From Variovorax sp. PAMC28562 (lineage in GTDB: Bacteria > Pseudomonadota > Gammaproteobacteria > Burkholderiales > Burkholderiaceae_C), in assembly GCF_014303735.1 (NCBI RefSeq), contig NZ_CP060296.1, forward strand, positions 2,987,501 to 3,051,500: a stretch of 64,000 nucleotides of DNA, given 5' to 3'. Below are positions 45,354 through 55,521 of this stretch, piece by piece. The notes beneath the pieces were generated by a model, which did not search any database, had not been told where the DNA came from, and saw only the letters and a program-made list of their open reading frames with translations. The number at the start of each line of letters is the position of its first letter. The stretch's first letter is position 1. The position numbers and the translations under genes were made by a program.

Positions 45354-46025
45354 GTGAACTATCAATTCCAGTTCGATGCAGTTTTCGCGGCATGGCCGTT
45401 GCTGCTCAAGGGCACCTGGATCACCATCCAGCTGTCGCTGATCGCGACCTTGCTCGGCCTGGTCGTTGCGATCTTTTGCGCATGGGGCAAGACCTCGGGT
45501 CCGGGCTGGCTGCGCTTCGTAATCAATGCGTACATCGAGGTCATTCGCAACACGCCTTTCCTCGTCCAGCTCTTTTTCTTCTTCTTCGCGCTGCCGGCCA
45601 TCGGGCTGCGTTGGTCGCCGCAAACCGCTGCGCTGGTGGCGATGGTGGTCAACCTCGGCGCCTATGCGACCGAGATCATTCGTGCCGGCATCGAGTCCAT
45701 TCCCAAGGGACAGATCGAAGCGGGCCGCGCGCTCAACCTGAAGGCGTGGGAAATCTTTCGCTTCGTGATCATCAAGCCGGCGTTGAAGGCGATCTACCCG
45801 GCGCTCACGAGTCAGTTCATTTTGCTGATGCTGAGTTCGGCGGTGGTGTCGGTGATATCGGCGGATGACCTCACCTCTGTCGCCGCCAACCTGCAGTCGC
45901 AGACCTTTCGCAGCTTCGAGATCTACATCGTCGTGGCTGCCATCTACCTGCTGCTGGCCCTCGCTTTCTCGGCGTTGTTCAAGCTGATCTATCAGCGCAC
46001 GCTCAACTATCCGGACCGCCGGTAA
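45354..46025 (+). CDS. amino-acid-type ABC permease
   Basis: The 223-residue membrane protein is of the polar amino acid (HisMQ) type. It has about five hydrophobic segments and the loop ALNLKAWEIFRFVIIKPALKA. The start GTG 45354 fits the family N-terminus (NYQFQFDAVFAAW); a TTG 15 bases upstream is less likely. It is the first gene of the operon whose promoter holds the LacI-type palindrome. Confidence 0.9.
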   Translation: MNYQFQFDAVFAAWPLLLKGTWITIQLSLIATLLGLVVAIFCAWGKTSGPGWLRFVINAYIEVIRNTPFLVQLFFFFFALPAIGLRWSPQTAALVAMVVNLGAYATEIIRAGIESIPKGQIEAGRALNLKAWEIFRFVIIKPALKAIYPALTSQFILLMLSSAVVSVISADDLTSVAANLQSQTFRSFEIYIVVAAIYLLLALAFSALFKLIYQRTLNYPDRR

Positions 46026-46043
46026 GGCAAGGGAAACACGACC

Positions 46044-46697
46044 ATGCGTACCTTCGGCTTTCCCGAATTCATGTTCATCCTCGAGGCGGCGCGCTGGACG
46101 CTGGCCTTGTCGCTCATCGCCTTCATCGGCGGCGCCATCCTGGGACTGATCATCGCGTTGATGCGCACGTCGGATTCGGTGGCGGCACGCCGCGTCTCGA
46201 CGGTGTTCATCCAGATCTTTCAAGGCACGCCGCTGCTGTTGCAACTGTTCCTCATATTCTTTGGCGCGCCAGTGTTCGGCCTCGACATCAATCCGTGGGT
46301 CGCCGCGGGTGCCGCGCTGATTCTGAACAGCGCGGCCTTCCTCGGCGAGATCTGGCGCGGCTGCATCGAGGCGGTACCGAGCGGTCAGCGTGAAGCGGCC
46401 GAAGCGTTGAGCCTGAAGTACGGCGCCCGCATGCGCGACGTCGTGTTGCCGCAGGCATTCAAGATCGCTTTGGCGCCGACGGTTGGCTACTTGGTGCAGA
46501 TCATCAAAGGCACATCGCTGGCCGCGATCATCGGCTTCACCGAGGTCACACGCGCGGGTCAGATCATCAACAGCGCGACCTTTCAGCCGCTCGTGGTTTT
46601 TTCAGTCGTGGCGGTCATCTACTTTGCGATCTGCTGGCCGCTGAGCCTGCTGGCGGCTCGCATCGAGCGGCGGGGCGCCCGCACTCTCGCGCGCTGA
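46044..46697 (+). CDS. amino-acid-type ABC permease
   Basis: The 217-residue partner of the preceding permease has EAALSLKYGARMRDVVLPQAFKIALAP as the ATPase-contact loop and several hydrophobic segments. The two permeases form a heteromeric pore. It lies 18 bases after the first permease gene. Confidence 0.92.
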   Translation: MRTFGFPEFMFILEAARWTLALSLIAFIGGAILGLIIALMRTSDSVAARRVSTVFIQIFQGTPLLLQLFLIFFGAPVFGLDINPWVAAGAALILNSAAFLGEIWRGCIEAVPSGQREAAEALSLKYGARMRDVVLPQAFKIALAPTVGYLVQIIKGTSLAAIIGFTEVTRAGQIINSATFQPLVVFSVVAVIYFAICWPLSLLAARIERRGARTLAR

Positions 46698-46737
46698 TTT
46701 CGAGTCAACTCACATTCACACACCCAGGAGATAACGA

Positions 46738-47544
46738 ATGTCCCATCCTATTTTTCGCCGCGCTTTGACGGGTGCCATGGCCGCATTGGGTCTTGGCGCC
46801 GCGCTTGTCGCTTTTTCTCCGCTCGCCTTTGCACAGTCCATGGCCGACATAAAGAAGAAGGGCGAGATCACCATCGGGGTCATGGTGGACGTACCGCCGT
46901 ATGCGACCACCGACGTCCAGAATCAGCCCGATGGCTATGACGCCGACGTGGCCAAGTTGCTTGGCAAGGACTGGGGCGTCAAGGTCAACACTGTGACGGT
47001 GACCGGCCCGAACCGCATTCCCTATGTGCTGACCAACAAGGTCGATGTGTTGGTGGCGGTGCTCGCCATCACACCGGAACGGTCGAAGCAGGTTCAGTTT
47101 TCGTCGCCATATTCGGCCGCGACCATCGTTCTCTATGGGTCGGTCAAATCACCCATCAAGAGCGCAGCTGATCTGAAGGGGCTTCGCGTTGGCGTGGCAC
47201 GTGCAAGCACGCAGGACGTGGCGCTGTCTGCCGTCGCACCTGAAGGTACCGAGATCCGCCGCTTCGACGACGATGCCTCGGCCATGCAGGCGCTTATCTC
47301 GGGCCAGGTCGATGCCATCGGTTGCCCCAGCACTGTTGCAGCGCAAATTTCCAAGCGCGTGCCCGCCAACACATTCGAAGAGAAGTTTGTGGTGCGCCAG
47401 CAATTCATGGGCATCGTCATGCGACTCGGGCAAGACGATCTGCTTAAGAACCTGAACGAGTTCGTCGCGCGAAACACGGCAAACGGCGAACTCAACAAGC
47501 TCTATCGCAAATGGCTGGGCGTCGACCTTCCAAAGATGCAGTGA
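46738..47544 (+). CDS. ABC transporter substrate-binding protein, amino-acid type
   Basis: The 268-residue family 3 binding protein has a signal peptide (cut after AFAQ) and [17 protein letters not shown], then [21 protein letters not shown] clear AGGAG site lies 7 bases before ATG. Related proteins bind polar amino acids, but the linked sugar-acid enzymes suggest the ligand may be an acidic sugar derivative. Confidence 0.92.
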   Translation: MSHPIFRRALTGAMAALGLGAALVAFSPLAFAQSMADIKKKGEITIGVMVDVPPYATTDVQNQPDGYDADVAKLLGKDWGVKVNTVTVTGPNRIPYVLTNKVDVLVAVLAITPERSKQVQFSSPYSAATIVLYGSVKSPIKSAADLKGLRVGVARASTQDVALSAVAPEGTEIRRFDDDASAMQALISGQVDAIGCPSTVAAQISKRVPANTFEEKFVVRQQFMGIVMRLGQDDLLKNLNEFVARNTANGELNKLYRKWLGVDLPKMQ

Positions 47545-48299
47545 TGGCGGCCGATTCGATCATCCGCATCGAGGCGGTCAACAAGTGGTACGGCACCTTC
47601 CAGGTGCTGACCGACATCGACCTCGACGTGAAGCAGGGTGAACGCATCGTGGTGTGCGGGCCCTCGGGCTCGGGCAAGTCGACGCTGATTCGTTGCATCA
47701 ACCGGCTCGAGACCGTGCAAAAGGGAAAGATCGTCGTGGACGGTATCGACCTCACGGCCGGCGGCAAGAACGTCGATGCGGTGCGGGCTGAAGTCGGCAT
47801 GGTGTTCCAGCAGTTCAACCTGTTCCCGCACCTGACGATCCTGCAGAACTGCACGCTGGCGCCGATGCGCTCGCGCGGCATGACGAAGCCGCAGGCCGAA
47901 GAGGTCGCGATGAAGTACCTCACGCGCGTGCGCATACCCGAGCAAGCCCATAAATATCCGAGCCAGTTGTCGGGTGGCCAGCAGCAGCGCGTGGCGATTG
48001 CTCGCGCACTCTGCATGACGCCGAAGATCATGTTGTTCGACGAGCCGACCTCTGCGCTCGACCCCGAGATGGTCAAGGAAGTGCTCGACACCATGATCAG
48101 CCTGGCCGACGACGGCATGACGATGCTGTGCGTCACGCACGAGATGGGCTTTGCCCGCAGCGTGGCCGACCGCGTGATCTTCATGGCCGACGGCAAGATC
48201 CTCGAGCAAGCGCCGCCCGCCGAATTTTTCGGTAACCCGAAGAACGAAAAGCTCAAGCAGTTTCTCGGACAGATCCTCAGCTCGAACCAGGCGCATTGA
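47544..48299 (+). CDS. amino-acid-type ABC ATPase
   Basis: The 251-residue ATPase has Walker A GPSGSGKS (residues 39-46), signature [15 protein letters not shown], Walker [11 protein letters not shown], and a typical C-terminus. The ATG at 47544 overlaps the binding-protein stop (TGATG), so the 11-residue longer frame is unlikely. Confidence 0.94.
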   Translation: MAADSIIRIEAVNKWYGTFQVLTDIDLDVKQGERIVVCGPSGSGKSTLIRCINRLETVQKGKIVVDGIDLTAGGKNVDAVRAEVGMVFQQFNLFPHLTILQNCTLAPMRSRGMTKPQAEEVAMKYLTRVRIPEQAHKYPSQLSGGQQQRVAIARALCMTPKIMLFDEPTSALDPEMVKEVLDTMISLADDGMTMLCVTHEMGFARSVADRVIFMADGKILEQAPPAEFFGNPKNEKLKQFLGQILSSNQAH

Positions 48300-49033
48300 T
48301 GTCCACCGTTCTCGTTTCGCTGTCGTCTTTCGGCGCTGCCGAAGTCGGCCGCCATGGTCAGTTGTGGTACGCCCAGTTGGCGAAATCCGCCGGTGCGGAC
48401 TCGGTCGAAGTGCGCGGCGAAATGCTGCGCGATGCGGCGACGGAATTGCCTGCGCTGGCTGGCCTGGCTTCGGTCTATTCGAGTCCCGAAGGCTTGTGGG
48501 CCGAGGGCGGCTGGCTCGACAGCGCCGCGCTGGGTCGCGGCATCGCGGCAGCGACCACACTCGGTGCCAAGCGGTTGAAGATGTCGATCGGCGATTTTCG
48601 TGCGAGCTCGCATGGATCGCTGTGGGGCTTGAAGGTGCAGTTGTCCGAGACGCGCATCGAGCTCCTGATCGAGAACGACCAGACCGTGTCGGCGGGTTCG
48701 CTGCCGGCCTTGATGACCTTCTTCAATGCGGCGGAGAGCGCCGGCATTTCACTCGGGATGACATTCGACATGGGCAACTGGCATTACGTCGGTGAGTGTC
48801 CGATCGAGGCGGCCAAGGCGCTCGGCAAACGCGTGCGCTATGTCCATTGCAAAGGCGTGCAACGGCTGCCTGCAAAGTGGGTGGCGGTGGCGCTCGCTGA
48901 ATCCGCAGCACCCTGGCGTGCGCTGCTCCGGGCGTTGCCAGCCGATGTGCCGCGCGCCATCGAATACCCGCTGATGGGCGACGACCTGCTGGCCGTGGCC
49001 CGCGAGCAAATCGCGTTCGTCCGCGCGCTGTGA
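48299..49033 (+). CDS. TIM-barrel sugar isomerase/epimerase-like protein
   Basis: The 244-residue protein fits the xylose isomerase-like/AP endonuclease 2 TIM barrel: SVEVRGEML, IELLIENDQT, FDMGNWHYVGE, VRYVHCKG and IEYPL carry the acidic residues and histidine expected for a metal site. It probably isomerises or epimerises a sugar or sugar acid before the kinase step. The ATG overlaps the ATPase stop. Confidence 0.8.
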   Translation: MSTVLVSLSSFGAAEVGRHGQLWYAQLAKSAGADSVEVRGEMLRDAATELPALAGLASVYSSPEGLWAEGGWLDSAALGRGIAAATTLGAKRLKMSIGDFRASSHGSLWGLKVQLSETRIELLIENDQTVSAGSLPALMTFFNAAESAGISLGMTFDMGNWHYVGECPIEAAKALGKRVRYVHCKGVQRLPAKWVAVALAESAAPWRALLRALPADVPRAIEYPLMGDDLLAVAREQIAFVRAL

Positions 49034-49049
49034 GCGCACCGGAATCCGC

Positions 49050-50015
49050 ATGACAGACGCTGCTCTCGATATCGCGCTGTTCGATGTTGCGCTGTTCGGG
49101 GAAGCGATGCTGTTGCTGGTCGCCGACCGGCCCGGTCCCCTCGAGAACGCCGAGTATTTTTACAAGCGTACCGCCGGCGCAGAAACCAACGTGGCCATCG
49201 GTTTGGCGCGCCTTGGACTCAAGGTCGGCTGGGCCAGTCGGCTCGGCACCGATTCGATGGGGCGCTACCTGATCGCAGCCATGAAGGGCGAGGGCATCGA
49301 CTGCTCTCATGTGATTTGCGACGCAGCACAGCGCACCGGCTTTCAGTTCAAAGGTCGTGTGACCGACGGCAGCGATCCGCCGGTCGAGTACCACCGCAAG
49401 GGTTCGGCTGCGAGCCAGATGGGGCCGGCCGATGTCGACGAGGCATGGCTGCGATCGGCGCGACATCTGCATGCCACCGGCGTCTTCGCCGCCATCTCCG
49501 ACACGAGCCTGCAAGCTGCGCTGAAAACGATGGACGTCATGCGCGCGGCAGGCCGCACCATCTCTTTCGACCCTAACCTGCGGCCGACGCTGTGGACTTC
49601 GACCGAGGCCATGCGGCATTGGATCAACGAGCTTGCGTCGCGTGCCGACTGGGTCTTGCCAGGCTTGGAAGAAGGCTCGCTGCTGACAGGCGAAACGGAG
49701 CCCGAGGCCATCGCTAAGTTCTACCGCCGGCTCGGCGCGAAGCTGGTCGTGGTCAAGCTCGGTGCCCAGGGCGCTTACTACGACAGTGACGTGGCCGGCA
49801 CGGGCCGCATCGAAGGTTTTGCCGTGGCAGAAGTGATCGACACCGTAGGCGCCGGCGACGGCTTTGCCGCTGGTGTCGTCAGCGCGCTGCTCGAAGGCAA
49901 GAGCGTGCCGGAGGCCGTCCGTCGCGGCGCGTGGATCGGCGCACGTGCGGTGCAGGTTCTCGGCGACACCGAGGGCCTGCCGACGCGGGCACAACTCAAT
50001 GAGGCAGGACTGTGA
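49050..50015 (+). CDS. kdgK: 2-keto-3-deoxygluconate kinase-like PfkB sugar kinase
   Basis: The 321-residue PfkB kinase has the N-terminal GAETNVAIGLARLG motif and the C-terminal DTVGAGDGFAAG with the catalytic aspartate. Similarity to KdgK-type enzymes is judged from the overall pattern (FDPNLRPTLW). It would phosphorylate a keto-deoxy sugar acid. No KDPG aldolase gene is seen in the operon, so the product may join the central pathway encoded elsewhere. Confidence 0.82.
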   Translation: MTDAALDIALFDVALFGEAMLLLVADRPGPLENAEYFYKRTAGAETNVAIGLARLGLKVGWASRLGTDSMGRYLIAAMKGEGIDCSHVICDAAQRTGFQFKGRVTDGSDPPVEYHRKGSAASQMGPADVDEAWLRSARHLHATGVFAAISDTSLQAALKTMDVMRAAGRTISFDPNLRPTLWTSTEAMRHWINELASRADWVLPGLEEGSLLTGETEPEAIAKFYRRLGAKLVVVKLGAQGAYYDSDVAGTGRIEGFAVAEVIDTVGAGDGFAAGVVSALLEGKSVPEAVRRGAWIGARAVQVLGDTEGLPTRAQLNEAGL

Positions 50016-51004
50016 CAGTGACTATGACGCGCAAGAACGTATTGGTGTTTCGCGATCTCCCCGAAGATCAACTGGCTCGTCTGCGAGCGGCGCATGAAGT
50101 GACGGTGGCCGATCCGCGCACGCTGCCCGACGTGTTCAACGCCGCGCTGCCGACGACGCACGGACTCATCGGCGCCAGCCATCCGGTCGATACGGCGTTG
50201 CTCGATGCAGCACCGCGACTCGAAGTCATCTCAAGCGTGTCGGTCGGTGTCGACAACTACCCATTGGCCGAGCTGAACGCGCGCGGCATCGTGCTGTGCC
50301 ACACCCCCGGCGTACTCACCGAAACCGTGGCGGACACGGTATTCGCGTTGTTGATGGCGACGCAACGGCGTGTGGTCGAACTTGCGAATCTGGTCCGCGA
50401 AGGACGATGGAACAACAGCATTGGTGAAGACCTGTTCGGCTACGACGTGCACGGCAAGACGCTCGGCATCCTCGGCTTCGGGCGCATCGGTCAGGCGGTG
50501 GCGCGTCGTGCGGCGCTCGGCTTCGGCATGCCGGTGCTGTATCACTCGCGCCGCGCGGTCGACCTTGCTACGCAAGCACCGGAGTTGCAGGGGCGCGCGA
50601 CCCACACGCCGCTCGACGCGCTGCTTGCGGAGTCGGACATCGTGCTGGCGATGCTGCCTTTGTCTGACGCAACGCGCGGGATGATCGATGCGAAGTTCTT
50701 CGCGCGCATGAAGCCGGGCGCGGCTTTCATAAATGTGGGCCGCGGCGCAACGGTCGATGAGGCCGCGTTGCTGGCCGCACTCGATCAAGGCAGCCTTCGC
50801 GCAGCAGGGCTCGATGTGTTCGCGAAAGAACCGCTGCCGTTCGATTCACCGCTGCGCACGCATCCGCGCGTCACGCCATTGCCGCACATCGGCTCGGCCA
50901 CGCACGAGACGCGGCACGCGATGGCCGAGGTCGCCACGACCAACTTGCTGCAAGCGCTGGCGGGGGAGCGGCCGACTGCCGCTTACGACACGGGCGCAGG
51001 TTGA
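50012..51004 (+). CDS. 2-hydroxyacid dehydrogenase, GhrB-like
   Basis: The 330-residue D-isomer-specific hydroxyacid dehydrogenase has the NAD loop LGFGRIGQAVARRA and the active-site Arg, Glu and His in SVSVGVDNYP, LDVFAKEPLP and PHIGSATHETR. It resembles glyoxylate/hydroxypyruvate or 2-ketogluconate reductases. It would reduce a 2-keto acid to the hydroxyacid or run in reverse. The GTG start overlaps the kinase stop (GTGA). Confidence 0.9.
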   Translation: MTVTMTRKNVLVFRDLPEDQLARLRAAHEVTVADPRTLPDVFNAALPTTHGLIGASHPVDTALLDAAPRLEVISSVSVGVDNYPLAELNARGIVLCHTPGVLTETVADTVFALLMATQRRVVELANLVREGRWNNSIGEDLFGYDVHGKTLGILGFGRIGQAVARRAALGFGMPVLYHSRRAVDLATQAPELQGRATHTPLDALLAESDIVLAMLPLSDATRGMIDAKFFARMKPGAAFINVGRGATVDEAALLAALDQGSLRAAGLDVFAKEPLPFDSPLRTHPRVTPLPHIGSATHETRHAMAEVATTNLLQALAGERPTAAYDTGAG

Positions 51005-52068
51005 CCGCAAAGGCTCCTTTGCAGCGTCCTGGCAAATCCACCATCGCCGATGTGGCAGCGGCGGCGGGCGTCTCGAAAGCGACGGTCTCGCGCTTTCTGA
51101 ATCACCGCGAACGGTTGCTGAGTCCCGACATCGCGACGCGCGTCGAAACCGCCATCGCTGCGCTCGGCTATTCGCCGAGCCCGATGGCCCAAGCGTTGAG
51201 CCGCGGCCGTTCGCGACTGATCGGCCTGATCGTGGCGGACATCACCAACCCCTATTCGGTGGCCGTATTGCGCGGTGCCGAGAAAGCCTGCCAGGACGCC
51301 GGCTACCTCGTGATGCTGTTCAACCTCGGCAACGACTTCGAGCGCGAGCGCGAGGCCATCGATGCGCTAGCGGGATACCAGGTCGACGGCTTTATCCTCA
51401 ATACGTTAGGCCGCGGCGCGGGTCTGGTCGATGCCGATGCGCTGCATGGCAAACCGGCGGTGCTGGTCGACCGTCGGCACGCGGGCATGCACACCGACTT
51501 CGTCTCGCTCGACAACCGCTCTGCGATGCGCACTGCCTGCAAGCATCTGGTCGATGGCGGCTATCGCGAATTGCTTTACATCACCGAACCGTCGAAAGGC
51601 GTGAGTTCACGGCGCGAGCGCACAGCGGCTTTCGGCGCCTGCATGACCGCGCATCAGCCGAAGGTGGCGGGAGAAGTCTTCGAGAGCGTAGGAGATGGAG
51701 GTGCAGCGCTCGACGAAGCACTGCGTGCACTGCGTAAGCGCGCCATGCGGGGTCAGCGAACAACTTCCGCCAAAGGTGCCGCAGTCATCGCTGGCAACGC
51801 AGTCGTCACGCTGCGCGTGGCACAGGCCATGGCGCGGCTCGATCTGCAGTTCGGACGCGACATCGGCTTCGTGGGGTTCGACGACCCGGACTGGGCCTCG
51901 TTGATCGGGCCGGGACTCAGCACGATCTCGCAGCCGACCGACGAGATCGGCCGCACGGCAGCGAGTTGTCTGATCGAGCGGTTGAAGGGGCTCGATGTCG
52001 CACCGCGGCAGTTGTTGCTGTCGGGGGAGCTGGTGGTGCGAGGGTCTTCGCTGCGCGGGGCAGGCTGA
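51001..52068 (+). CDS. LacI-family transcriptional regulator
   Basis: The 355-residue repressor has the LacI HTH and hinge (STIADVAAAAGVSKATVS, residues about 13-30) and a periplasmic-binding-like ligand domain (LIVADITNPYSVAVLRG). The TTG start overlaps the preceding stop (TTGA), so it is translated with the operon. It is the likely reader of the palindrome at 45292-45305, giving autoregulation. Confidence 0.91.
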   Translation: MTAKAPLQRPGKSTIADVAAAAGVSKATVSRFLNHRERLLSPDIATRVETAIAALGYSPSPMAQALSRGRSRLIGLIVADITNPYSVAVLRGAEKACQDAGYLVMLFNLGNDFEREREAIDALAGYQVDGFILNTLGRGAGLVDADALHGKPAVLVDRRHAGMHTDFVSLDNRSAMRTACKHLVDGGYRELLYITEPSKGVSSRRERTAAFGACMTAHQPKVAGEVFESVGDGGAALDEALRALRKRAMRGQRTTSAKGAAVIAGNAVVTLRVAQAMARLDLQFGRDIGFVGFDDPDWASLIGPGLSTISQPTDEIGRTAASCLIERLKGLDVAPRQLLLSGELVVRGSSLRGAG

Positions 52069-52145
52069 TCGCATAATCGATCCGGGTCGCATCCACATCC
52101 GCAGCACATAGCGGGGGGTGCGTCGAATGGTTTTCGGGGAGTTTT

Positions 52146-54836
52146 ATGCAAGCACTGTCACACGCGCTGACCATCGTCAGCGCGGCTATTCCCGTTGTCG
52201 CGGGCATGTCGGCCCTCGAGCCGGTTCGCCTGTCGGGCCTGGAAGGCATCAATAATCTTTTCGCCTATGAGCTGTTGCTGAAGACGCCCGATGCGCTCAA
52301 CTTCGGCTCTATCGGCGCAGCGGACTTCAACCTCGACAACTTCATCGGGCGCGAGATCAGTTGCATCATCGAACTGGATGGCGCGGGGGTGTTCGTGGCG
52401 GGTTCGATCGGCGCCAGTACCGACCATATCGGCGCGGGCTCCCGGCAGATCAACGCGCTCATCACCGATGCGGCACTCTGGGGGGAAGAAGGGCGGCACG
52501 TTCAGTACAAACTCACCCTTCGGCCTTGGTTGCACCTGGCAACCTTGTCTACCGACTGCAAAATATTTCAAAACAAGACCGTTGTCGAGATCCTGGACGA
52601 ACTGCTCTCCGACTATGGTTTTCCGGTCGACAAGCGCCTCTTCGAAACCTATCCCGCCCGAGACTTTCAGACGCAGTGGAACGAAAGCGACTTCGCCTTC
52701 TTCGAGCGCCTGTGCCAGGAATGGGGCATCAGCTACCACTTTGCGCACGCTGATGGCAAGCACCGGCTCGTGCTCAGCGATGCGATGGGCAGCTACCAAC
52801 CCAACGACAGCGCGGCGTACCGCGACCTGGATTACCACGCGCCCGGATGGAAAGTCGACTCCGAGTACATCAGCAGCTTCGTGCCCGCGAGCCATCTGAC
52901 CAGTGGCCAGTACAGCACCAACGACTACGACTACGCCCGGCCCAAGGCAAACCTGTCTGCGAGCCGGAAGGATCCGAGGCCGACCGGCCAGGCGAACGGC
53001 GAGGTCTATCAATGGCATGCCGTCGCGCCAGGCAGTGCGGGCAGTCAATATGCACAGCCGGGCGCCGGCGCTGCGCAATCGAACGACGCCTCGGGAGAAG
53101 GCCGCCTTCTGGCGCTGCTGCGCATGCAGGCACTGCGCACGCATGGCGATCGCGCTGAAGCCGGCGGCAATCTTCGCGGCATGGTGCCGGGCTGCACCTT
53201 CAGGCTGCAGAACCATCCCCGGCAGGCGGCCAATGTCGAGTACCTGATCCTTCAGACGCGCTTCGTCATCGAAGACGTCGCGCAGGACAGCCAGAGCAAA
53301 GACGCCATCCGCGATCGGCAGCAACGCTGGCAGGTGAAGGTGGACTTCACGGCGCATCCGGTCACCCAGACCTTGCGTCCGGCGGCGACGAGAGCCAAGC
53401 CGCTGACCGGTGGGCCTCAGCCCGCGCTCGTCGTCGGCCCTGAAGGCGAGAACCTCTGGACCGACAGTCTCGGCCGCATCAAGGTCCAGTTTCCCTGGGA
53501 CCGGATCGGACAGAAGAACCAGCACGCCACTTGCTGGCTCCGCGTGAGCAGCCCGTGGGCCGGCAATCAATTGGGCGGCATGCACTTGCCGCGGATCGGG
53601 CAAGAGGTGGTCGTCGACTTCTACGGCGGCGACCCGGACCTTCCGATCTGCACGGGGCGGGTTCACAACCAGATGAACCTGCCGCCGTGGGCCTTGCCGG
53701 ACCAAAGCGCGCTATCGGGTTTTCGCAGCAGGGAACTGACCAAAGACGGCGGCAACAGCGCGGCAGGACGCAGCAACCACCTGGTGATGGACGATACCGC
53801 CAAGAAGATTCAAATTCAGCTCAAGTCGGATCACCAACACAGTTCGCTGAGCCTGGGGCACATCACGCGGGTGGAAGACAACGCGGGGCGGAAGGACGCC
53901 AGAGGCGAAGGGTTCGAGCTGCGTACCGATGGATGGGGTGCGCTGCGTTCCGAGAAAGGCCTGCTGCTTTCCACCGACGGTCGCACCCAGGCCGTCGGCG
54001 GCATGCTGAGCCGTGACGAACTGGTGCGCTGCCTGGAGCAGGCCCTCTTCATCGCCAAGGATCTCGACAAGGTCGCCGCACGATGCGAGGGCGGAAAGCG
54101 CGACACCGACCCGCAAGAAAAATTGAGCCAGGCCATCGACGCGCTCGGCCACGGCGCCAGCAACGAGGGCGATGCCAAAGGGAAGGTCGGAGGCGGTCAA
54201 CCCGTGATGGGCCTGAGCGGCGCGGCAGGGTTGGCGCTGGGCACGCCACAAGACCTGACGCAATACGCCGGCGTCAACATCGACACCGTCGCCGGCAACA
54301 ACCAGCAGCACTACGCCGACAAGTCCATCTTGCACGCTGCCGGCAAGGACATCGAGCAATTCGCCCACAAGGGCGACATCCGAAACATTGCCAGCGAAGG
54401 AAAGGTCATCGTGCAGGCGCAACACAACAGCGCCGAAATCACCTCGCAAAAGCGCCTGCACCTCAGCTCCACCGAAGAGGACGTGGTGGTCAATGCCAAG
54501 AAGAGCATCACCCTGGCACTCGAGGACGGCACCTACATGCGCATGGAAGCGGGCAATGTGACCTTTGGCATGACCAGCGTGTTCACCGTGCATTCGGCCG
54601 ATGCGGTGTTTGTCGGGCCTGCCACATTGCCTGTGAGCTTCCCCAAGTTCTTCAAGGCGGAGCGGGAGAACCAAGTGGAGCAGTTGCTGCTGCACCGTCA
54701 AGACGGGCAAAGCAGCGCCACACCGAAGCGCAAGTTCCACGCGGCCAAAGGGTCGGGCGAGATATTGAAAGACCAGAGCGGGGGAGACGCGACGGCAAAG
54801 CTGAAGAAAGACGTGACTTTGAATGTGAAGCGCTGA
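52146..54836 (+). CDS. vgrG: type VI secretion tip protein VgrG
   Basis: The 896-residue protein has the gp27-like N-terminus and the gp5-like OB domain (VVGPEGENLWTDSLGRIKVQFPWDR, then CWLRVSSPWAG). A DUF2345-type C-terminal region follows (INTVAGNNQQHYADKS-like sequence) with repetitive beta-helix turns. The tip is loaded with the effector and punctures target cells. No T6SS sheath or baseplate gene is in the window, so this is an orphan VgrG locus. It lies 77 bases after LacI and heads the island. Confidence 0.94.
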   Translation: MQALSHALTIVSAAIPVVAGMSALEPVRLSGLEGINNLFAYELLLKTPDALNFGSIGAADFNLDNFIGREISCIIELDGAGVFVAGSIGASTDHIGAGSRQINALITDAALWGEEGRHVQYKLTLRPWLHLATLSTDCKIFQNKTVVEILDELLSDYGFPVDKRLFETYPARDFQTQWNESDFAFFERLCQEWGISYHFAHADGKHRLVLSDAMGSYQPNDSAAYRDLDYHAPGWKVDSEYISSFVPASHLTSGQYSTNDYDYARPKANLSASRKDPRPTGQANGEVYQWHAVAPGSAGSQYAQPGAGAAQSNDASGEGRLLALLRMQALRTHGDRAEAGGNLRGMVPGCTFRLQNHPRQAANVEYLILQTRFVIEDVAQDSQSKDAIRDRQQRWQVKVDFTAHPVTQTLRPAATRAKPLTGGPQPALVVGPEGENLWTDSLGRIKVQFPWDRIGQKNQHATCWLRVSSPWAGNQLGGMHLPRIGQEVVVDFYGGDPDLPICTGRVHNQMNLPPWALPDQSALSGFRSRELTKDGGNSAAGRSNHLVMDDTAKKIQIQLKSDHQHSSLSLGHITRVEDNAGRKDARGEGFELRTDGWGALRSEKGLLLSTDGRTQAVGGMLSRDELVRCLEQALFIAKDLDKVAARCEGGKRDTDPQEKLSQAIDALGHGASNEGDAKGKVGGGQPVMGLSGAAGLALGTPQDLTQYAGVNIDTVAGNNQQHYADKSILHAAGKDIEQFAHKGDIRNIASEGKVIVQAQHNSAEITSQKRLHLSSTEEDVVVNAKKSITLALEDGTYMRMEAGNVTFGMTSVFTVHSADAVFVGPATLPVSFPKFFKAERENQVEQLLLHRQDGQSSATPKRKFHAAKGSGEILKDQSGGDATAKLKKDVTLNVKR

Positions 54837-54850
54837 GGCGTATTGCTGTC

Positions 54851-55519
54851 ATGAACAAATCAAATAGGCAGATGAAGATTCATTCGACACTCAAGACACT
54901 GCCGATCACGTTCGCCATTGCATTGCTCGCAGCGTGCGTCGGTACAGGCCCATATCCTGGCGTGCCGATCCTCGGCGCCAAGTTGCCACCGCCCTACAAA
55001 GGTCCCGTTGCCGCATCGCAGGTCGCCTACCGGATCGATGAGAACCGGTTCTTTGAAGTGGTGCCAACCGAGGACGCGGCTTGCTATCAAGCAGATATTT
55101 TCTACACCGACAAGGTCTTGGGAATTCATACCGAAGTGATGGGGCTCAATCAGCTTGGTGGTGTTGCCCTCGTCATCGATGCCGCAAATACCAACTACCT
55201 CGTCGGCCCGCCTGTTAAGGGTGGCGGCAGTTGCTACAACTGCGGTGGCTCGTGGTTGCCTTACTCGACCGATGCGGGCAGGACATGGAAGCTTGGCGGT
55301 GGTGGGCCAGCTTCGCCTAGCAATCCACTTACGTTGTCCGGATCGAATGCCTATGTTGTTTTTTCTACAGGGACGGAAAAGATTGTGTCTTCCGTTGATA
55401 TAGCTCGAGAAAAATTCAACATCAAAGACTGGAAATATGAGGCAGAAGGCTTCTTGCCGGTTGTACGCAAGGCACCGCTAGACACGAAATTTCGTTGTAT
55501 CCCGAACGGGAAGGAATGA
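54851..55519 (+). CDS. Tli3-like immunity lipoprotein, copy 1
   Basis: The 222-residue lipoprotein has a hydrophobic signal with lipobox LLAACVG (Cys at about 27) and a conserved body with CYNCGGSWLPYSTDAGRTWKLGGGG. The gene order after vgrG, and a lipoprotein next to a Tle3 effector, match Tli3, the periplasmic antidote that blocks Tle3. It is nearly identical to copy 2 at 56399 over the first 60 residues of the mature part. It probably protects against Tle3. Confidence 0.8.
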   Translation: MNKSNRQMKIHSTLKTLPITFAIALLAACVGTGPYPGVPILGAKLPPPYKGPVAASQVAYRIDENRFFEVVPTEDAACYQADIFYTDKVLGIHTEVMGLNQLGGVALVIDAANTNYLVGPPVKGGGSCYNCGGSWLPYSTDAGRTWKLGGGGPASPSNPLTLSGSNAYVVFSTGTEKIVSSVDIAREKFNIKDWKYEAEGFLPVVRKAPLDTKFRCIPNGKE

Positions 55520-55521
55520 CC

